A stretch of DNA of 64,000 bases from Phymorhynchus buccinoides (Eukaryota > Mollusca > Gastropoda > Neogastropoda > Raphitomidae): the NCBI GenBank assembly GCA_017654935.2, contig CM065683.1:6525301-6589300 (forward strand), written 5' to 3'. Under the pieces are notes generated by a model that worked only from the letters and a program-made list of their open reading frames with translations, made no database searches and was not told where the DNA came from. The position numbers and the translations under genes are program-made. Below, in pieces: positions 23,501-37,900 of the stretch. Positions within the stretch are counted from its first letter, which is position 1; each line of letters begins with the position of its first letter.

Positions 23501-26022
23501 TGGATCATCAGCTGCAGCAACAACACCCAACAGATGTGGAGTCAGGGCTCCCAGGGACCCCCATTTGGGGGTATATGAAGCACTAACATTCTCAAGGACC
23601 CTCTAAAATAATGTGCAGGGGGGTCCCAGGAATGCACTAGAAACATTATTTTTAGCATTCGCAATGCCACTTGGGACCCTCTATCCCGCCTCTAGGACCC
23701 TCTATGCTGTAAGTGACCCCTTGTTTTGCGGGACGATTGGGAGCCCTGGGAGTTGTAGGATTGCTGGTTGTTTTGTGGGGAAATAGGGTTATCACACACA
23801 CACTGATACAAACACACACACACGTTTCACTACATCACACACACACTGATACAAACACACACACACGTTTCACTACATCACACACACACTGATACAAACA
23901 CACACACACGTTTCACTACATCACACACACACTGATACAAACACACACACACACGTTTCACTACATCACACACACACACTGATACAAACACACACACACA
24001 CGTTTCACTACATCACACACACACTGATACAAACACACACACACGTTTCACTACATCACACATACACTGGCTGGTATCAGGACAACTACCCCCCTAGAAC
24101 ATCTACCCCCTGGACAAGTACCCCCCCCACATTATTTTTTAAACATTATTGTCAAAGAAATTGGCGCGCGCGCACACACACACACACACAGTAACACACA
24201 CACGCGCGCACATGTTTGCGTTCGCGCGTACACACACACACACGCGCGGTATCAGGACAACTACCCCCCAGATACTAGCTGGACAAGCGGCTCCACCACA
24301 ACGCGGCAAATACAAGGCCATCACCGAGCGCTTAGTTGAGTTGTGGCCGACTATGGCAACCGCCCTATCTTGGACTTTCTATGAGGTGTTGCACACAACA
24401 TACAGATGTAGATTATATGAAAAAAATTATGCAATTATATAATTGCCTTGTGTATAGAAATTAGTCCATGAAATGTAAAATAAAATATAATATATAAGCT
24501 AGTCAATTTTTTCAATTTTTTAATTTACTGGCTACCACACCCCATCAGACACAGCAACACACTGGACATCCTGACACCCTTCTCCCTCCACTGCACACAC
24601 TTATACACACACATTTTCAAAGTCCAAGCTACCAAATATCAACAAAAGGTTGGCTGTTTTGTTGAAGGTCAAAGACAGTCAGTCGGTGGCACTGAGGAAT
24701 GCAGTGACAACTGCCATCCCCCCACACCCCCTCAACCCTCAGCCCCACCCAAAGACTGACCGTCTTCCTGAAAGTCCAGTAGTCGGTGGCACTGAGGAAT
24801 GCAGTGACAACTGCCATCCCCCCACACCCCCTCAACCCTCAGCCCCACCCAAAGACTGACCGTCTTCCTGAAAGTCCAGTAGTCGGTGGCACTGAGGAAT
24901 GCAGTGACAACTGCCATCCCCCCACACCCCCTCAACCCTCAGCCCCACCCAAAGACTGACCGTCTTCCTGAAAGTCCAGTAGTCGGTGGCGTTGAGGAAG
25001 GTGTTGACGGCCCACTCCTTCAGCAGGGTGCGGGGCACGATGTTGCTCTGGGCCTCCTTCAGGATCTCACGCACCACCTGGTGGCTGGCCTGGGAACCCC
25101 GCGCCTGAACCGTCGCCAGTCGCTCGTAGTAGCGCTGTATCGGAGCGTCGTGCTCGATCCCCCGGCGCTGGAAACAGGAAAACGTTTGCAACAAAACATG
25201 GTCATAAAGTAGGAAAAACGTTTGCAACAAAACATGGTTATCAAGCGGGGAAAACGTTTGCACTAAACATGGTCATCAAGCGGGGAAATTTTGTGGGGAT
25301 AAACACGGTCTTCAAAGATGAAAAAAAAAGAAAAAGAAAAAAAAGGGGCATCAAATATGAAAACTTTGTAAAAAAAACCCACACACACAAAAACGGTCGT
25401 CAAACAGTTAATCAAAATTCGTACAACAAACAGGTCATTAAACAGGAAAACTGTGTAAACAAACAGGTCATTAAACAGGAAAACTGTGTAAACAAACAGG
25501 AAAACTTTGTAAACAAACAGGTCTTCAAACAGGAAAACTTTGCACAACAAACAGGTCATTAAACAGGAAAACTCTGTATAACAAACGGTCATCAAACATG
25601 TCATCATCTGTAACCTTTTCCCTAACCCCAGCCGCGTTAAACTTAGTAAGTATACAGCAAGTTTGCTAGAATGGTGGGAAAGAAATGTGCTGGGACTGAC
25701 CGACTTGTAGATGTCCAGGAGGGAGATGGACGCTGGGTTGTCCTCAACCAGCCGCATCTGAGGAGACACTGCCACCACCCTGGGTATGGTGAAGTACAGC
25801 AGCCGACGACTGGTCTCCTGAATAAAGACATCATCATCATCATCATCACCATCATTGTCATCATCATCACCATCATCATCATCATCACCATCATCTGAGG
25901 AGACACTGCCACCACCCTGGGTATGGTGAAGTACAGCAGCCGACGACTGGTCTCCTGAATAAACACATCATCATCACCACCATCATCATGATCATCATCA
26001 TGATCATCATCATCATCGTCAC

Positions 26023-26054
<32 letters not shown>

Positions 26055-26170
26055 CCATCATCTGAGGAGACACTGCCACCACCCTGGGTATGGTGAAGTA
26101 CAGCAGCCGACGACTGGTCTCCTGAATAAAACACATCATCATCACCATCATCACCATCACCATCATCATC

Positions 26171-26202
<32 letters not shown>

Positions 26203-26493
26203 TATCACCATCATCATCATCATCACCATCATCTGAGGAGACACTGCCACCACCCTGGGTATGGTGAAGTACAGCAGCCGACGACTGGTCTCCTGAATAA
26301 CACATCATCATCATCATCACCATCAGTCATCATCACCACCATCATCATCTTCTTCACCATCACCATCACCATCATCTTCACCATCATCTTCACCATCATC
26401 ATCGTCACCATCATCTTCATCATCATCTTCACCATCACCATTATCTTCACCTTCACCATCATCATCATCGTCACCATCATCATCATCGTCACT

Positions 26494-26529
<36 letters not shown>

Positions 26530-29500
26530 TTGCCCAGACTGGATGAACTCACCTTCTGCTTGGTCAGGAAGTGGTTCAACATTCGCAGCAGCTGCAGCAC
26601 GCGCTCCTCCCGCCGACACTCCGTCACGCAGGGGTCGTTCACCACCAGGTAGGGGTAGATCTGAACATCATCACAGGAATTATTCGGGCGTTAGGCCGTG
26701 TACACATATAAGCCGATATTCCATGCGGAAACCCGTGCGCAATCCATAAATAAGTGAAACAAAGAAGGGAACAGATTTGCGCACGTGCCCCAATTTCCCC
26801 TATATGTGTAAACTTTTAGGCCGTGTACACATATAAGCGGATATTCCATGCGGAAACCTGTGCGCAATCCATAAATAAGTGAAACAAAGAAGGGAAAAGA
26901 TTTGCGCACGTGTCCCAATTTCCCCTATATGTGTAAACTTTTAGGCCGTGTACACATATAAGCGGATATTCCATGCGGAAACCTGTGCTCAATCCATAAA
27001 TAAGTGAAACAAAGAAGGGAACAGATTTGCGCACGTGTCCGAATTTCCCCTATATGTGTAAACTTTTAGGCCGTGTACACATATAAGCGGGTATTCCATG
27101 CGGAAACCTGTGCGCAATCCATAAATAAGTGAAACAAAGAAGGGAACAGATTTGCGCACGTGCCCCAATTTCCCCTATATGTGTAAACGTTTAGGCCGTG
27201 TACACATATAAGCGGATATTCCATGCGGAAACCTGTGCGCAATCCATAAATAAGTGAAACAAAGAAGGGAACAGATTTGCGCACGTGCCCCAATTTCCCC
27301 TATATGCGTAAACTTTTAGGCCGTGTACACATATAAGCAAATATTCCATGTGGAAACCTGTGCACAATCCATAAATAAGTGAAACAAAGAAGGGAACAGA
27401 TTTGCGCACGTGCCCAAATTTCCCCTATATCTAATATGCGTAAACTTTTAGGCCGTGTACACATATAAGCGGATATTCCATGCGGAAACCTGTGCACAAC
27501 CAATAAATAAGTGAAACAAAGAAGGGAACAGATTTGCGCACGTGTCCGAATTTGCCCTATATGTGTAAACCTTTATCATTCTTTCTTCCACTAATTTAGG
27601 GTTTTCCGTACGGAAGTTACGCGTCTAATGTGAACCCGGCCTTAGACTTTTCTAAAGCCCAATCCTTCGAGGGCTGCATTGAAGGAGCCACCAAGGGCCC
27701 AGGGACCAGAGGGGCAACGCTGAAATCAGTTCCCAACAAGATAAAAATGTCCTAAGTCAGTAAGCAATCCCCCCCGTGGGCATCTTTTGCACAAATAGTT
27801 CCCTCACCTTCTGGAAGTTCTGTGCTTGTAACTTCCTCTAATTCTGTCATTCTCTTTGACTCTGCTTTTTTCCTTTGCTTTCTGTCATCTGCTATCTCAC
27901 TGGCCCATTCTCCTGCCCTTTTTCTATAAATTCTTACAAAGATTTCTTCAGTCAAAGTCGGACACGCTGGGCCTATTTCTTATTTAGGCGCATAATGGCA
28001 GCATGACGCATCTACGCTCATATGACAGGAAACTGTCTGAAGAAGAAGAAGTAAGCAATCAAGTGTAAAAGCCATTTCACATTGGACACTAAAGATCACA
28101 CTCAGAAAAGCAAACAACATACACATACACACGTGCGCGCGCGAGCACACACACACACACACCTGCAACCACAAATAAATTCTCTGCCGGCAATTCTTAA
28201 CCCTCTTAGCACTGCGTATAATAAAACGTGTAAGCTAAAACAATGGCGTAAAACTGAAGACTGCAGAAACGTCAACCGGTACTTCTTGTTTTCACTTTTC
28301 ATCTCTCATATAAACATTTGACTGGGAAACCTATACACTTTTAGAAAGAAGACAGCTTGAATTTTGCAATGAAAGCAAAGAAAACAACTTTCCTTGGATA
28401 TGGTGACAGCAGTAATCCAGTAAAGCACTTTCACAGTGGCTGCAAAGCGCTGCAAACAGTAACTGCAGCTCCCCCCACCCCCACTGCTACTCGTGACAGA
28501 CAGGTTGACGTTTCTGCAGTCTTCAATTATACGCCATTGTTTTACAATACACGTTTTATTATACGCAGTGCCCAGAGGGTTAACTTTAGTCACAACAGCT
28601 CACCTTTCCGTTGTGCCCCCGGATGTTGAGCCTGCGGGCGGCGGTGCCGTGTTTCTGGACGATCTCCACCCGCGGCATGAAGCGGGCGATGCGCACGTAG
28701 TAGTGACTGTGCTGATCACCAACCAAACAGAAACATAACATTCGTGTCAGCTTTCCCCCCATGGGGGTACCGGGGGGGATCTTTCGTACAAATAGTTCCC
28801 CTACCTTCTGGAAGTTCTGTGCTTGTAACTTCCTCTAATCTGCCACTCTCTTTGACTCTGCCTTTTCCCCTTTGCTTACTGTCATCTGCTATCTTTCTAT
28901 CTTACCTTGCCTTTTTGTTTGTGGCTCAAGCCACAAACCTATAACTCACTTTGTCGGTCTGTCTGTCTGTCTGTCTGTCGGTCCAAAATTGTCGCACTTC
29001 AAATCGAGGCTACACTTCAAATTGAGGCCGCTCTTTAAAATGATGTATTTTAAAAGCGTACAAAATAATAAACATACGTAATACAGACACTACAACAGAC
29101 ACGACGAGTATGCGGTGCTTCTTTTGATGAGTATAAGTAGGATACATAGTTTTAAATGTTTTCCAAAAGATAAATGGTGCAGAGATAACATTCTGGTTTA
29201 CAGATTCAAATTATTGAAAAGCCAGGGGAGGTGACTCATGATTGGAGTGGAAATATTTTCAAGCCCTGAATACCGTTTTATAAGTGTTACTCTTTTATGC
29301 TGAGTAGGATGATAGAGATAATAATAATAATAATAATAATAATAATAGTACATTTATATAGCGCTTTACCTCAAATGAGCCCAAAGCGCTTTACAATGAA
29401 TTATTCATCAACAAGTAGATAACAAAAATAGTATCTAAGAATGACACAAACCAGCAACACCGCATATACAAAGCAACTCTCTTACATAAAGTTACAACAC

Positions 29501-31376
29501 ACACAGTCGCTTATACAGAACAAAATCAGTTTCTTATAACAGAGAAACAGAATTATAAAAAAAAAATTGTTCATAAACTGGACAGTACCTACATAAAATA
29601 GCAAGCCCATAGTACATTATGGGACCCAGCACCACAAAAGGGACATTAAGTCTCATCAGCTAGTTTCTCATATCAAGCCCACAGTACATTATGGGACCCA
29701 GCACCACAAAAGGGACATCAAGTCTCATCAGCTAGTTTCTCATATCAAGCCCATAGTACATTATGCGACCCAGCACCACAAAAGGGACATTAAGTCTCAT
29801 CAGCTAGTTTCTCATATCAAGCCCATAGTACATTATGGGACCCAGCACCACAAAAGGGACATCAAGTCTCATCAGCTAGTTTCTCATATCAAGCTCATAG
29901 TACATTATGCGACCCAGCACCACAAAAGGGACATTAAGTCTCATCAGCTAGTTTCTCATATCAAGCCCATAGTACATTATGCGACCCAGCACCACAAAAG
30001 GGACATTAAGTCTCATCAGCTAGTTTCTCATATCAAGCCCATAGTACATTATGGGACCCAGCACCACAAAAGGGACATTAAGTCTCATCAGCTAGTTTCT
30101 CATATCAAGCCCATAGTACATTATGGGACCCAGCACCACAAAAGGGACATTAAGTCTCATCAGCTAGTTTCTCATATCAAGCTTGAAAAGTCAAAAAATC
30201 TAATTTTGTATCAATTTTGAGTTAAGGGCATTTTGTGTGTTTTCCAACATCTTATCTTTCATATCTGTAAAGAAGAGTTTTGATTATGGTCGCTAGATAC
30301 TCTTATAAGTGCATTAAAATGAGTAGATCAATGCTTTGCTTTCCAGGTATGTCAGACCATACACTGTGTTTTCTCAAAATGGACGAAACTCACTTTACCA
30401 ACTTTAAATGTTCATAACTCTCGAATGAAAAAAACAAAAAAAACATTCTTGTATCATTAGAAAGAGAATTGTCTGAAGTTTCCAACCGTCTAACTTTCTC
30501 AAAATGGTCAGCTTGGTACTTAATGTCCCTTCCTGGATCACATACTAACTGACATGTTCCCACGTACTGACACCCACTAAACTGACTGATTGCAACTGTT
30601 CAAAATTGGAAGGTGACTGTTCAACCAAACGCTTGGTATGTTATTAGGTTTTTTTTTTGTGGGGGGTTGTTTTTTTGTGGGTTTTTGGGGTTTTTTTGGG
30701 GCGTTTTTTTCTTGTACTCTTTTTTCCAGCAATAATAATTACGAGAAAACTAATGAAAAACTTGTTAAAGCATTAAAAAACAAGAACTACAAAGAAAGAT
30801 CAGAATTTCTTAACCCTTTCACCGCCAATGTCGCATTTTTGCACCACAATGGTTCAACACCCATGTCACTAAAAAGCATCAAATTACGGCCTGTTATCTG
30901 AAGACCCTATTTTCGTAATTTTTTAAGGTAAGAATAGGCCTAATGTTTTGCATGTCACTGATGAATTCACAATATTGTAGATTTTTTTTGTCTCTACCTA
31001 GGTAAGTTTAATGGTATTTTTGGGCCGAAAAATGGTTGGCGGCGAAAGGGTTTTAAGTTGCCTTCTCTCCAGGGAAGAAGACTCAGAGGAGATCTCATAC
31101 AAGTATATAAAATTATAAATAATTCTGATGATATTGAATTCAGTGATTTCTTTGTCTAGAGTACAGTGGATAAAACAAGAAATAGTATGGACAAGTTGTT
31201 TTTAAGACGTTCAAATACTAACAAACGAAAATGTTTCTTCTCTAATAGGATTGTTCAACATTGGAATAACTTACCAACTAACATCAAACAGGCACCTAAT
31301 ATTATCACTTTTAAAACATCTGGACCAAGATACCTGAGTGTCTTAGTCTGTGAGTGTGTGTGTGAGAGTGTGTGAG

Positions 31377-31429
<53 letters not shown>

Positions 31430-34400
31430 TCATCACATTTAATTGTATTAATTTTCATGTTTTAGAAACTTGTCTGCCTGCTTCTTCACAACTGTAAAAA
31501 TGTTTTTGATAGAGAAAAGTGTGTGTGTGTGTGTTGTTGTTGTTCTTTAATTTAACGTCTTTTTACTTAGAAGTGATATTAGACATGAAAGTGTGTGTGT
31601 GAGTGTGTGCGCATGGGTATGTGCATGTGTATCTGTGTGTGCTTAAAGTGCATATTTATATGTAACATTGGGGGATGTATGCTTAGTTAAAACAGTTTTA
31701 AAAAAACCCATAATAATAAAATAAAATAAAAACTCCAGAAATGAACTATTATAAAATCAAAATGCAAACATTCTATAAACAAAAACCCAACAGCAATCAT
31801 AGAAACGAGCCAAATGGACTTAACATTAAAGTTTGTACAAAATTCAAAAGAGATACTGCATCTTGGAATATACATTTGGATTCATCTTTTCTGAATTCTG
31901 AAAGGGCCGATTCAAAATAAGGGCAATAATATAGAATGGTGGATTTTTATTAATCCCTACTATCTATTTAACTTAATACTTACCAACACCTGAAACAACT
32001 GCATTAGCGTTAAGCGACCTGGAGCTATACCATAGCATATAGAAAAACGAAAGTAGGCATCTGGCCTTGACCCCTAGCCGGATGTGGGGCGGGAGTGATC
32101 CCCCCTTACCGGTCTAGCAGTGGCTAGGCCAATGAGCGCCTACTTCCGCCATTACAAAAATTTTACAGGAAGCATCTTTATTAGTGAGGGAGGATACAAG
32201 GGAGGGTACCTCGTTTGTTTCAGGTGTTGGTAAGTATTAAGTTAAATAGATAGTAGGGATTAATAAAAATCCACCAATCTACTTTAACCATACTGTACCA
32301 ACACCTGAAACAACTGCAGATTACCAAAGCGGAGGAGGGTAGATGCTTCAGTACCCCAACCCAACGCGTGAGAGCGAGACCTGGGCGCTTTTTCCCTTAG
32401 GGGGTTTAAAAAAGTGGTAATTCCACTAGACCCCCTTCCCAAAAAGCCCCGAGTAACCCCTTTTACTCCTTTAGCCTATATGTGGCTTTAGAAAGGGAAG
32501 GTAAAAGGCCTGCTCCAAATATTGCCCCAAAACATCATTGCAATGATATACCCACTAAAGTACCATAGGGGGAGTCGTTGGGAGCTTGTCTCCGTACTGA
32601 CGGTCTAGACGGAGACGGCGGTCTGGGCAACAACTATCTTCCCGGGAGACCAAACTTTCCTGATAGAGAAAGCGTCGCCTTCGTTCCCGGCCTCGATGTC
32701 TCGGAGGTCGAGCTGAAGGAACGTGTCGCGCGACCTCCAAAAGCTTAGAGAAGCTTAGTTCCGGAAAGGAGAAGCCCGAAGGCCCCGACCGGACAGAGAA
32801 AACGGTCCGAACCGTCGGGGCCGAGGACGGAACGAAAGATGGAGATGCGAACCAGAGGCGAGGGAACGCCGCCTAGCTGATTCTAAGCCCCGAATTCTGG
32901 TAGAAAGATCAAGGTGACCGAAGAGTACTCATCCGAGAACTCTATGACGCAGGCCAGGACGCTGAGAGCATGAAGACCGCCGATCCTTCTGGCTGAAGCT
33001 ACCAGAAAGAAAAAAAAACCGGTTCAGAGAGTGAGAAGCTTGAAGCTAATTGTAGCCAGGGGTTCACATAAAACTCTCAATAAGGTAAGAATCAGAAACA
33101 CGACCGACTGAGGGACTCGAGAAGTCCTGGCAGGAGCTTGGAGGAGGACCGCGTCCAAGAAGAGAGAGACAGGGGTGACGTACAGAAAAGCCATGGCCAA
33201 GGAAATCGTAGTGATGAAGGCTGCTCTGTACCCCGAAAGGGTCCGGGCAGAGAAATTTCCAGACTCGTGAAGAAAACGCCAAGAGTTCTACAGACTGTAC
33301 GTAGAAGGTCTTAACGGATCGTACTTCCTGTCACCACCGAAGACGAACCGAACGAAAGAGTCCTGGAAAAATCCAGGAAGGCATCTCAGGAAAGAACATG
33401 GCTGACTAAAAAAGCAGCCAGGAGATGACAAACCCCGCATGGAGTCACCTAGAGCAGCCAAGGCCGAAACAAAACGGACTATGAGTGGCCGGACCGGGCC
33501 ACCACACGCTGCTACGCCCTTTCGACCGGAAAAAATATCGATCGAAGTGGCGAGACTGAGTCAAAAACAAATTGGCCCACATTTGGACAAGACTTGTTCA
33601 GAATGACGGGCAAGCAAAGGACCGACGACGGGAAGAAACAGCTAGTACTAAAAGATTAAGATGAGAATCCGCAAAACAGCAGATTCAACCTCTAAACTAG
33701 CAAACTGAGAAGCCAAGGAACGAATGTGCAACTGCACTTCGTAACCAACTCTACATGCTAAGACCGTAGGAAGGCAAAATAAAAACTGCCTCTGACGTAG
33801 GGACAGACCGAAACAGCAACATAGTTGCTATCGCATGACGTCAAATCAAACCAGATGACGCTGAAATGTCCCCACCGAAAAGGAAACATGTAGACAAAAG
33901 CGGAACAGTGTGCAAACGTGACGTAAACACACCTCGACTTAACCCATTTCAACGGCACTGACTCAAAATGGGGGTGGGGGGCCTGAAGGAAGGCCCAAAA
34001 ACACCCAGTCGAACAACTTAAGTTGAAAACTGACGTTTAGTGATCTGACAGCTGGGCATAGAAGATCATGTTAGCCGGACAGATGAGTCCGATTGGGACG
34101 GAACCAGACCGAAAAGGATGACTGGAACGAGTGAATGAGTCCACTGGATGAACAACTCATGGTTGTAATGAGAGGAAACGAGGGTCTGAAACAGAGCAAG
34201 TAAAAACCATGCCTGCCAGAACAGACATCATTCGAAAGAACGGCGAAGCCGGGGCCGTTCAGAAGGAAGGCAACAAGGGTACGGTTGAACCACTCTCGGT
34301 TGCAACCGTGAAAGAAGGAGCGCACGCTCCGACTTCTCTCTGCATTGGCCTTAGTATACCTTGGCAGGAGGAAGGAGCTCCGAAACTGACTCCATCAGAC

Positions 34401-34891
34401 TAAGAAGTCTGAGGAGACAGAAAAGTGTGACCGACTTCGTACTGAGAGGACGGACACCAACAGAGAAAACGAGGACAGTGTCCTCCGAGGCTGAGACTGT
34501 GAATCCGACCGTGTCGAACCCATCTCCAGACAGTCTTTAAAGAGCCCCAAAAAGAGTCTCTGGCCAGAAGAATCACCAAGAGAAGCTAGAGCCACTCCAA
34601 AGGTTGGTTCAATCACGGACTCAAAGAGCCTGAAAACCGCAAGAGAGGTCGTTGGAGAGGTTTTGTTCAAAGTACAGCAATGAACCGAATCAACAACGTC
34701 ACAAAAGCACAGCCCTTGAGGGCTTTGGACAAAGATGCTTCCAACTGTATTACGTTGGAAGGAAAAAACTTGACCGGGCAAGACTCTTGTCACAATGGAG
34801 TTTCTTCGCTACAGCCTTAGAAGGCTTGGAGAAAGAGGGAAACGGGAGGTAGTCCATGGACACCTAGCACCGACTTGAACGGATGAATCAA

Positions 34892-34927
<36 letters not shown>

Positions 34928-37900
34928 CCCACGGGAACTGAATCTTCCTTGGGCCAGGTAGACCTGCCCAAGGAGAAACGGTTAGTTACTGCGAGAAGCA
35001 TAACAGAGTATCCAAGTGACGTCAGGATAACCATGGAAAAATCCAATTGAACGGTACTGACTGAAAGAAACGGTAGAGGATTGAGGAACAAAAATAACCG
35101 TTTAATTAAACGGCCATGACTTGTAACGAGTAACCCAAGTAAGAAAAACAAGGCCTGACAGGCTGGGCCGAAAAAGGCCGGAAAAGTTGATAGAACGGTT
35201 GGCAGGACCGGTTGAATGAGTAATCAGGTTGAACAACCCTTGTTGTAACCAGAAAAGCATTAAACTGAATAGAGCAAGAAAACCCATGCTCGTCAGAATT
35301 GAAGAAACGGACCACAGGAGCCGTTGCAACAGACATGAATGAAACAAAGAAAAAACAATGGATCATTCCCAAAAGCCACCGTGACAAACGGGAGGTCAGA
35401 ATCATCATGAGGTTCTTGAAGAACCGGAACGGAACCCGACGGTCCGTTGCCCAACCCGGTAAAATGGATCGGTGAAAGCGATCGATCAGAAGCACAAGAG
35501 AGAGACCAGCAGATCGAAGTAGATCTAACCAGATGATTAGATGGTACAAGAGAACTCTTCTTGTGAGAAAACCCTTGAAGAGCCCGACGATGAACCAAAA
35601 ACCGATAGAAAACGGCTGGTTCATTCACGGACTCAAAGAGCCTGAAAACCACAGGAGAATTCCTAGGAGAAAAAATTTCCCCAAATTCTTTGTGATGGGC
35701 CGAACCAACGAAGCCGCAAAGCCACAGCCCTTGAGGGCTTTGACAAAGATTCCTCCAAAAAGTTGGAAGACTTAATCTTGGACGGGGCAAGATTCCTGTC
35801 GCAAAGGAGCTTCTCTGCTTCGGCCTTAGAAGGCTAAAGAGAAACGGTTAGCTTCTGCCATCTTCCCGGCACAAAGGAAAGCCTCTGCTTTCCGATTGGA
35901 GTGGTCCAGAAGCTTAGGAGCTTGCAAGAACCAGAACTCCTTTCCCTGGTGAGTGGCCGGACCGGGCCAGAACACGCTGCTACGCCCTTGCCTGGATGAA
36001 GAACGGACTTAGCTAAGTCCACGTCCGAATCCACTGGAGAGCGCTGACGTTACGAGCCTCTGGGGTGGACTGTCTGGTCAGAACCAGGAGAAACCACCCG
36101 AGCTTTTTGAGGACGAGTACCCTGAAGCAGATCCCGGTGAGGGACCACAGGGGGACGGTGAACGCCCAAGCCGGACCGTGTGGTAGGGCGGACGGACGGT
36201 GCACCGGTGACCGTCTGGGAACCGTGCGGTGAGTCACCGTGCCGCCGGCTGGACGCCGGACGGACGGGAGACCGCTGCGTCTTGACGGGGGTGACGGTGG
36301 ACGGGCTGAAGAACCGCTACCGTTTCCATCTTATGAGGGACGGTACGGGGAACCGACATCGTGCCCTCGGGCCACGGCGGTGGCTACCGCCGGTGGCTAC
36401 GGTCCACGGACCGTAGCGGGCGGTGACGAAACCGCCGGTCCACGGACCGTGCGGTCCGTAGCGGACGGTGACGGAGACCGTAGCCGTCTGACCACACGGT
36501 CTGCCGAGGCCTCCCACCGAGGGAGGCCCGGGTCCGCCGGGGGCCCGGCGACGGAGCCCGGGGAGGCCTTCTAGGCCGCGGCCTCCGAGCACGGCGCCCG
36601 AGGCCTCCCACCGAGGGAGGCCCGGGTCCGGAGAGGCCTAGGACCGGGGAGGCCGCGGCCCCCGGGCACGAAGGAGGCCCAAGGGAGCCGGAGAGGCCTA
36701 GGACCGGGGAGGCCGGAGGCCGCGGCCTCGTAGGTCGGGGCCTCCGAGGCCTCCCACCGAGGGAGGCCCGGGTCCGCAGGAGGCCTGATGGAGCCGGAGA
36801 GGCCTAGGCCGGGAGGCCTCGTCGGTGGGGAGGCCTCATCCGTCCGTAGACGTGTCGACCGGCCTCCTGGCCGGGAAAAACACTCAACCGATGTTAACCC
36901 AGTGGGGCGAACACCGGGAGAAACTCTCGGACAGAGGCCCGCGCGAAGCGTCCGAGAGTGACACCCTTCACGCCGTCGGAGTGTCCCCGACGACGAGGGG
37001 GTGTTTGCCGGTAGGCCTCGGCCTCCCCGGCCGGGGAGGGCCTCCCCGGCCGGGGAGGTGTCGAGAGGCCTACGGCCTTCCGGGCTCGAGTTCCCATCGA
37101 GACACCGGGATGTCTGCCTGAGGCCCCAGTCATAAGACCTCGACCAATGGTCGGATGGGGACCTCCTTCGCCCTCCCTCCAACACAGGGTCGGAGAGGTT
37201 AGGGAGACTAGGCGGGCCCCCGAGTGCAAACTTGCCACTCGGAGCGACAGACATGCGCAGCTGCGACTTATCCAACGAAGTTTGTCCAGACGTCCGTGTA
37301 GAAGTGGAGGCCGTGAAGAGAGGCCTCCTGGAACAGAAAGGCATGGCAGAAAAACACACGGACGAAATGGGCCTAGAGGCCTTCTGCACAACCGAAGCAG
37401 AAGGAGGGCCGAAATAAACAACCCGTGAAGACCAGTTTATGGCTGAATGAGACGAGAACCGAAGAGGCCGCAGGTGTACTACGACCGTAGAGGCCTATAG
37501 AGGCCCAGACCGTTTAGACTTTTTAGAAAAAGTTTGAACGGATGAATTTTTCTCAAGAGGACCGAATCGGAACAATAAGAATAATATCGTGGAAGAGAAC
37601 GAACCGTAGGGTCCGAAAGAACTTGACTGATAAATAGGAACTCGAGTTGAAGAGACCAAATGACGCGCGCGCGCGCGTGCACTACTACTAGTACTACTAG
37701 CAGTGCACGGTGTGTGACGAACAGAAAAACTAAAACTGTGAAAGTTCTAGAGAACTTAGGCTATAGAAACTGAGTCAATCGAGACTCAGTATTACACTGA
37801 AACTGATGATAGAGAGGAACAGGAACGAACCCACCAGTTAAGAGTGTTGTAAACCAAAAAAGGTAGAAGCCAGGCAGCCCAGGTCAACAAAGAAACGCTG

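Noticed and set aside
25643..26645. Poly-Asp and poly-Met ORFs
   Set aside because: Products of ATC triplet repeats and exon K copies.
36180..37428. Pro/Arg/Gly-rich ORFs up to 272 codons as genes
   Set aside because: Long frames are expected on both strands in such GC-rich repetitive DNA, and no domain or conserved motif is visible.
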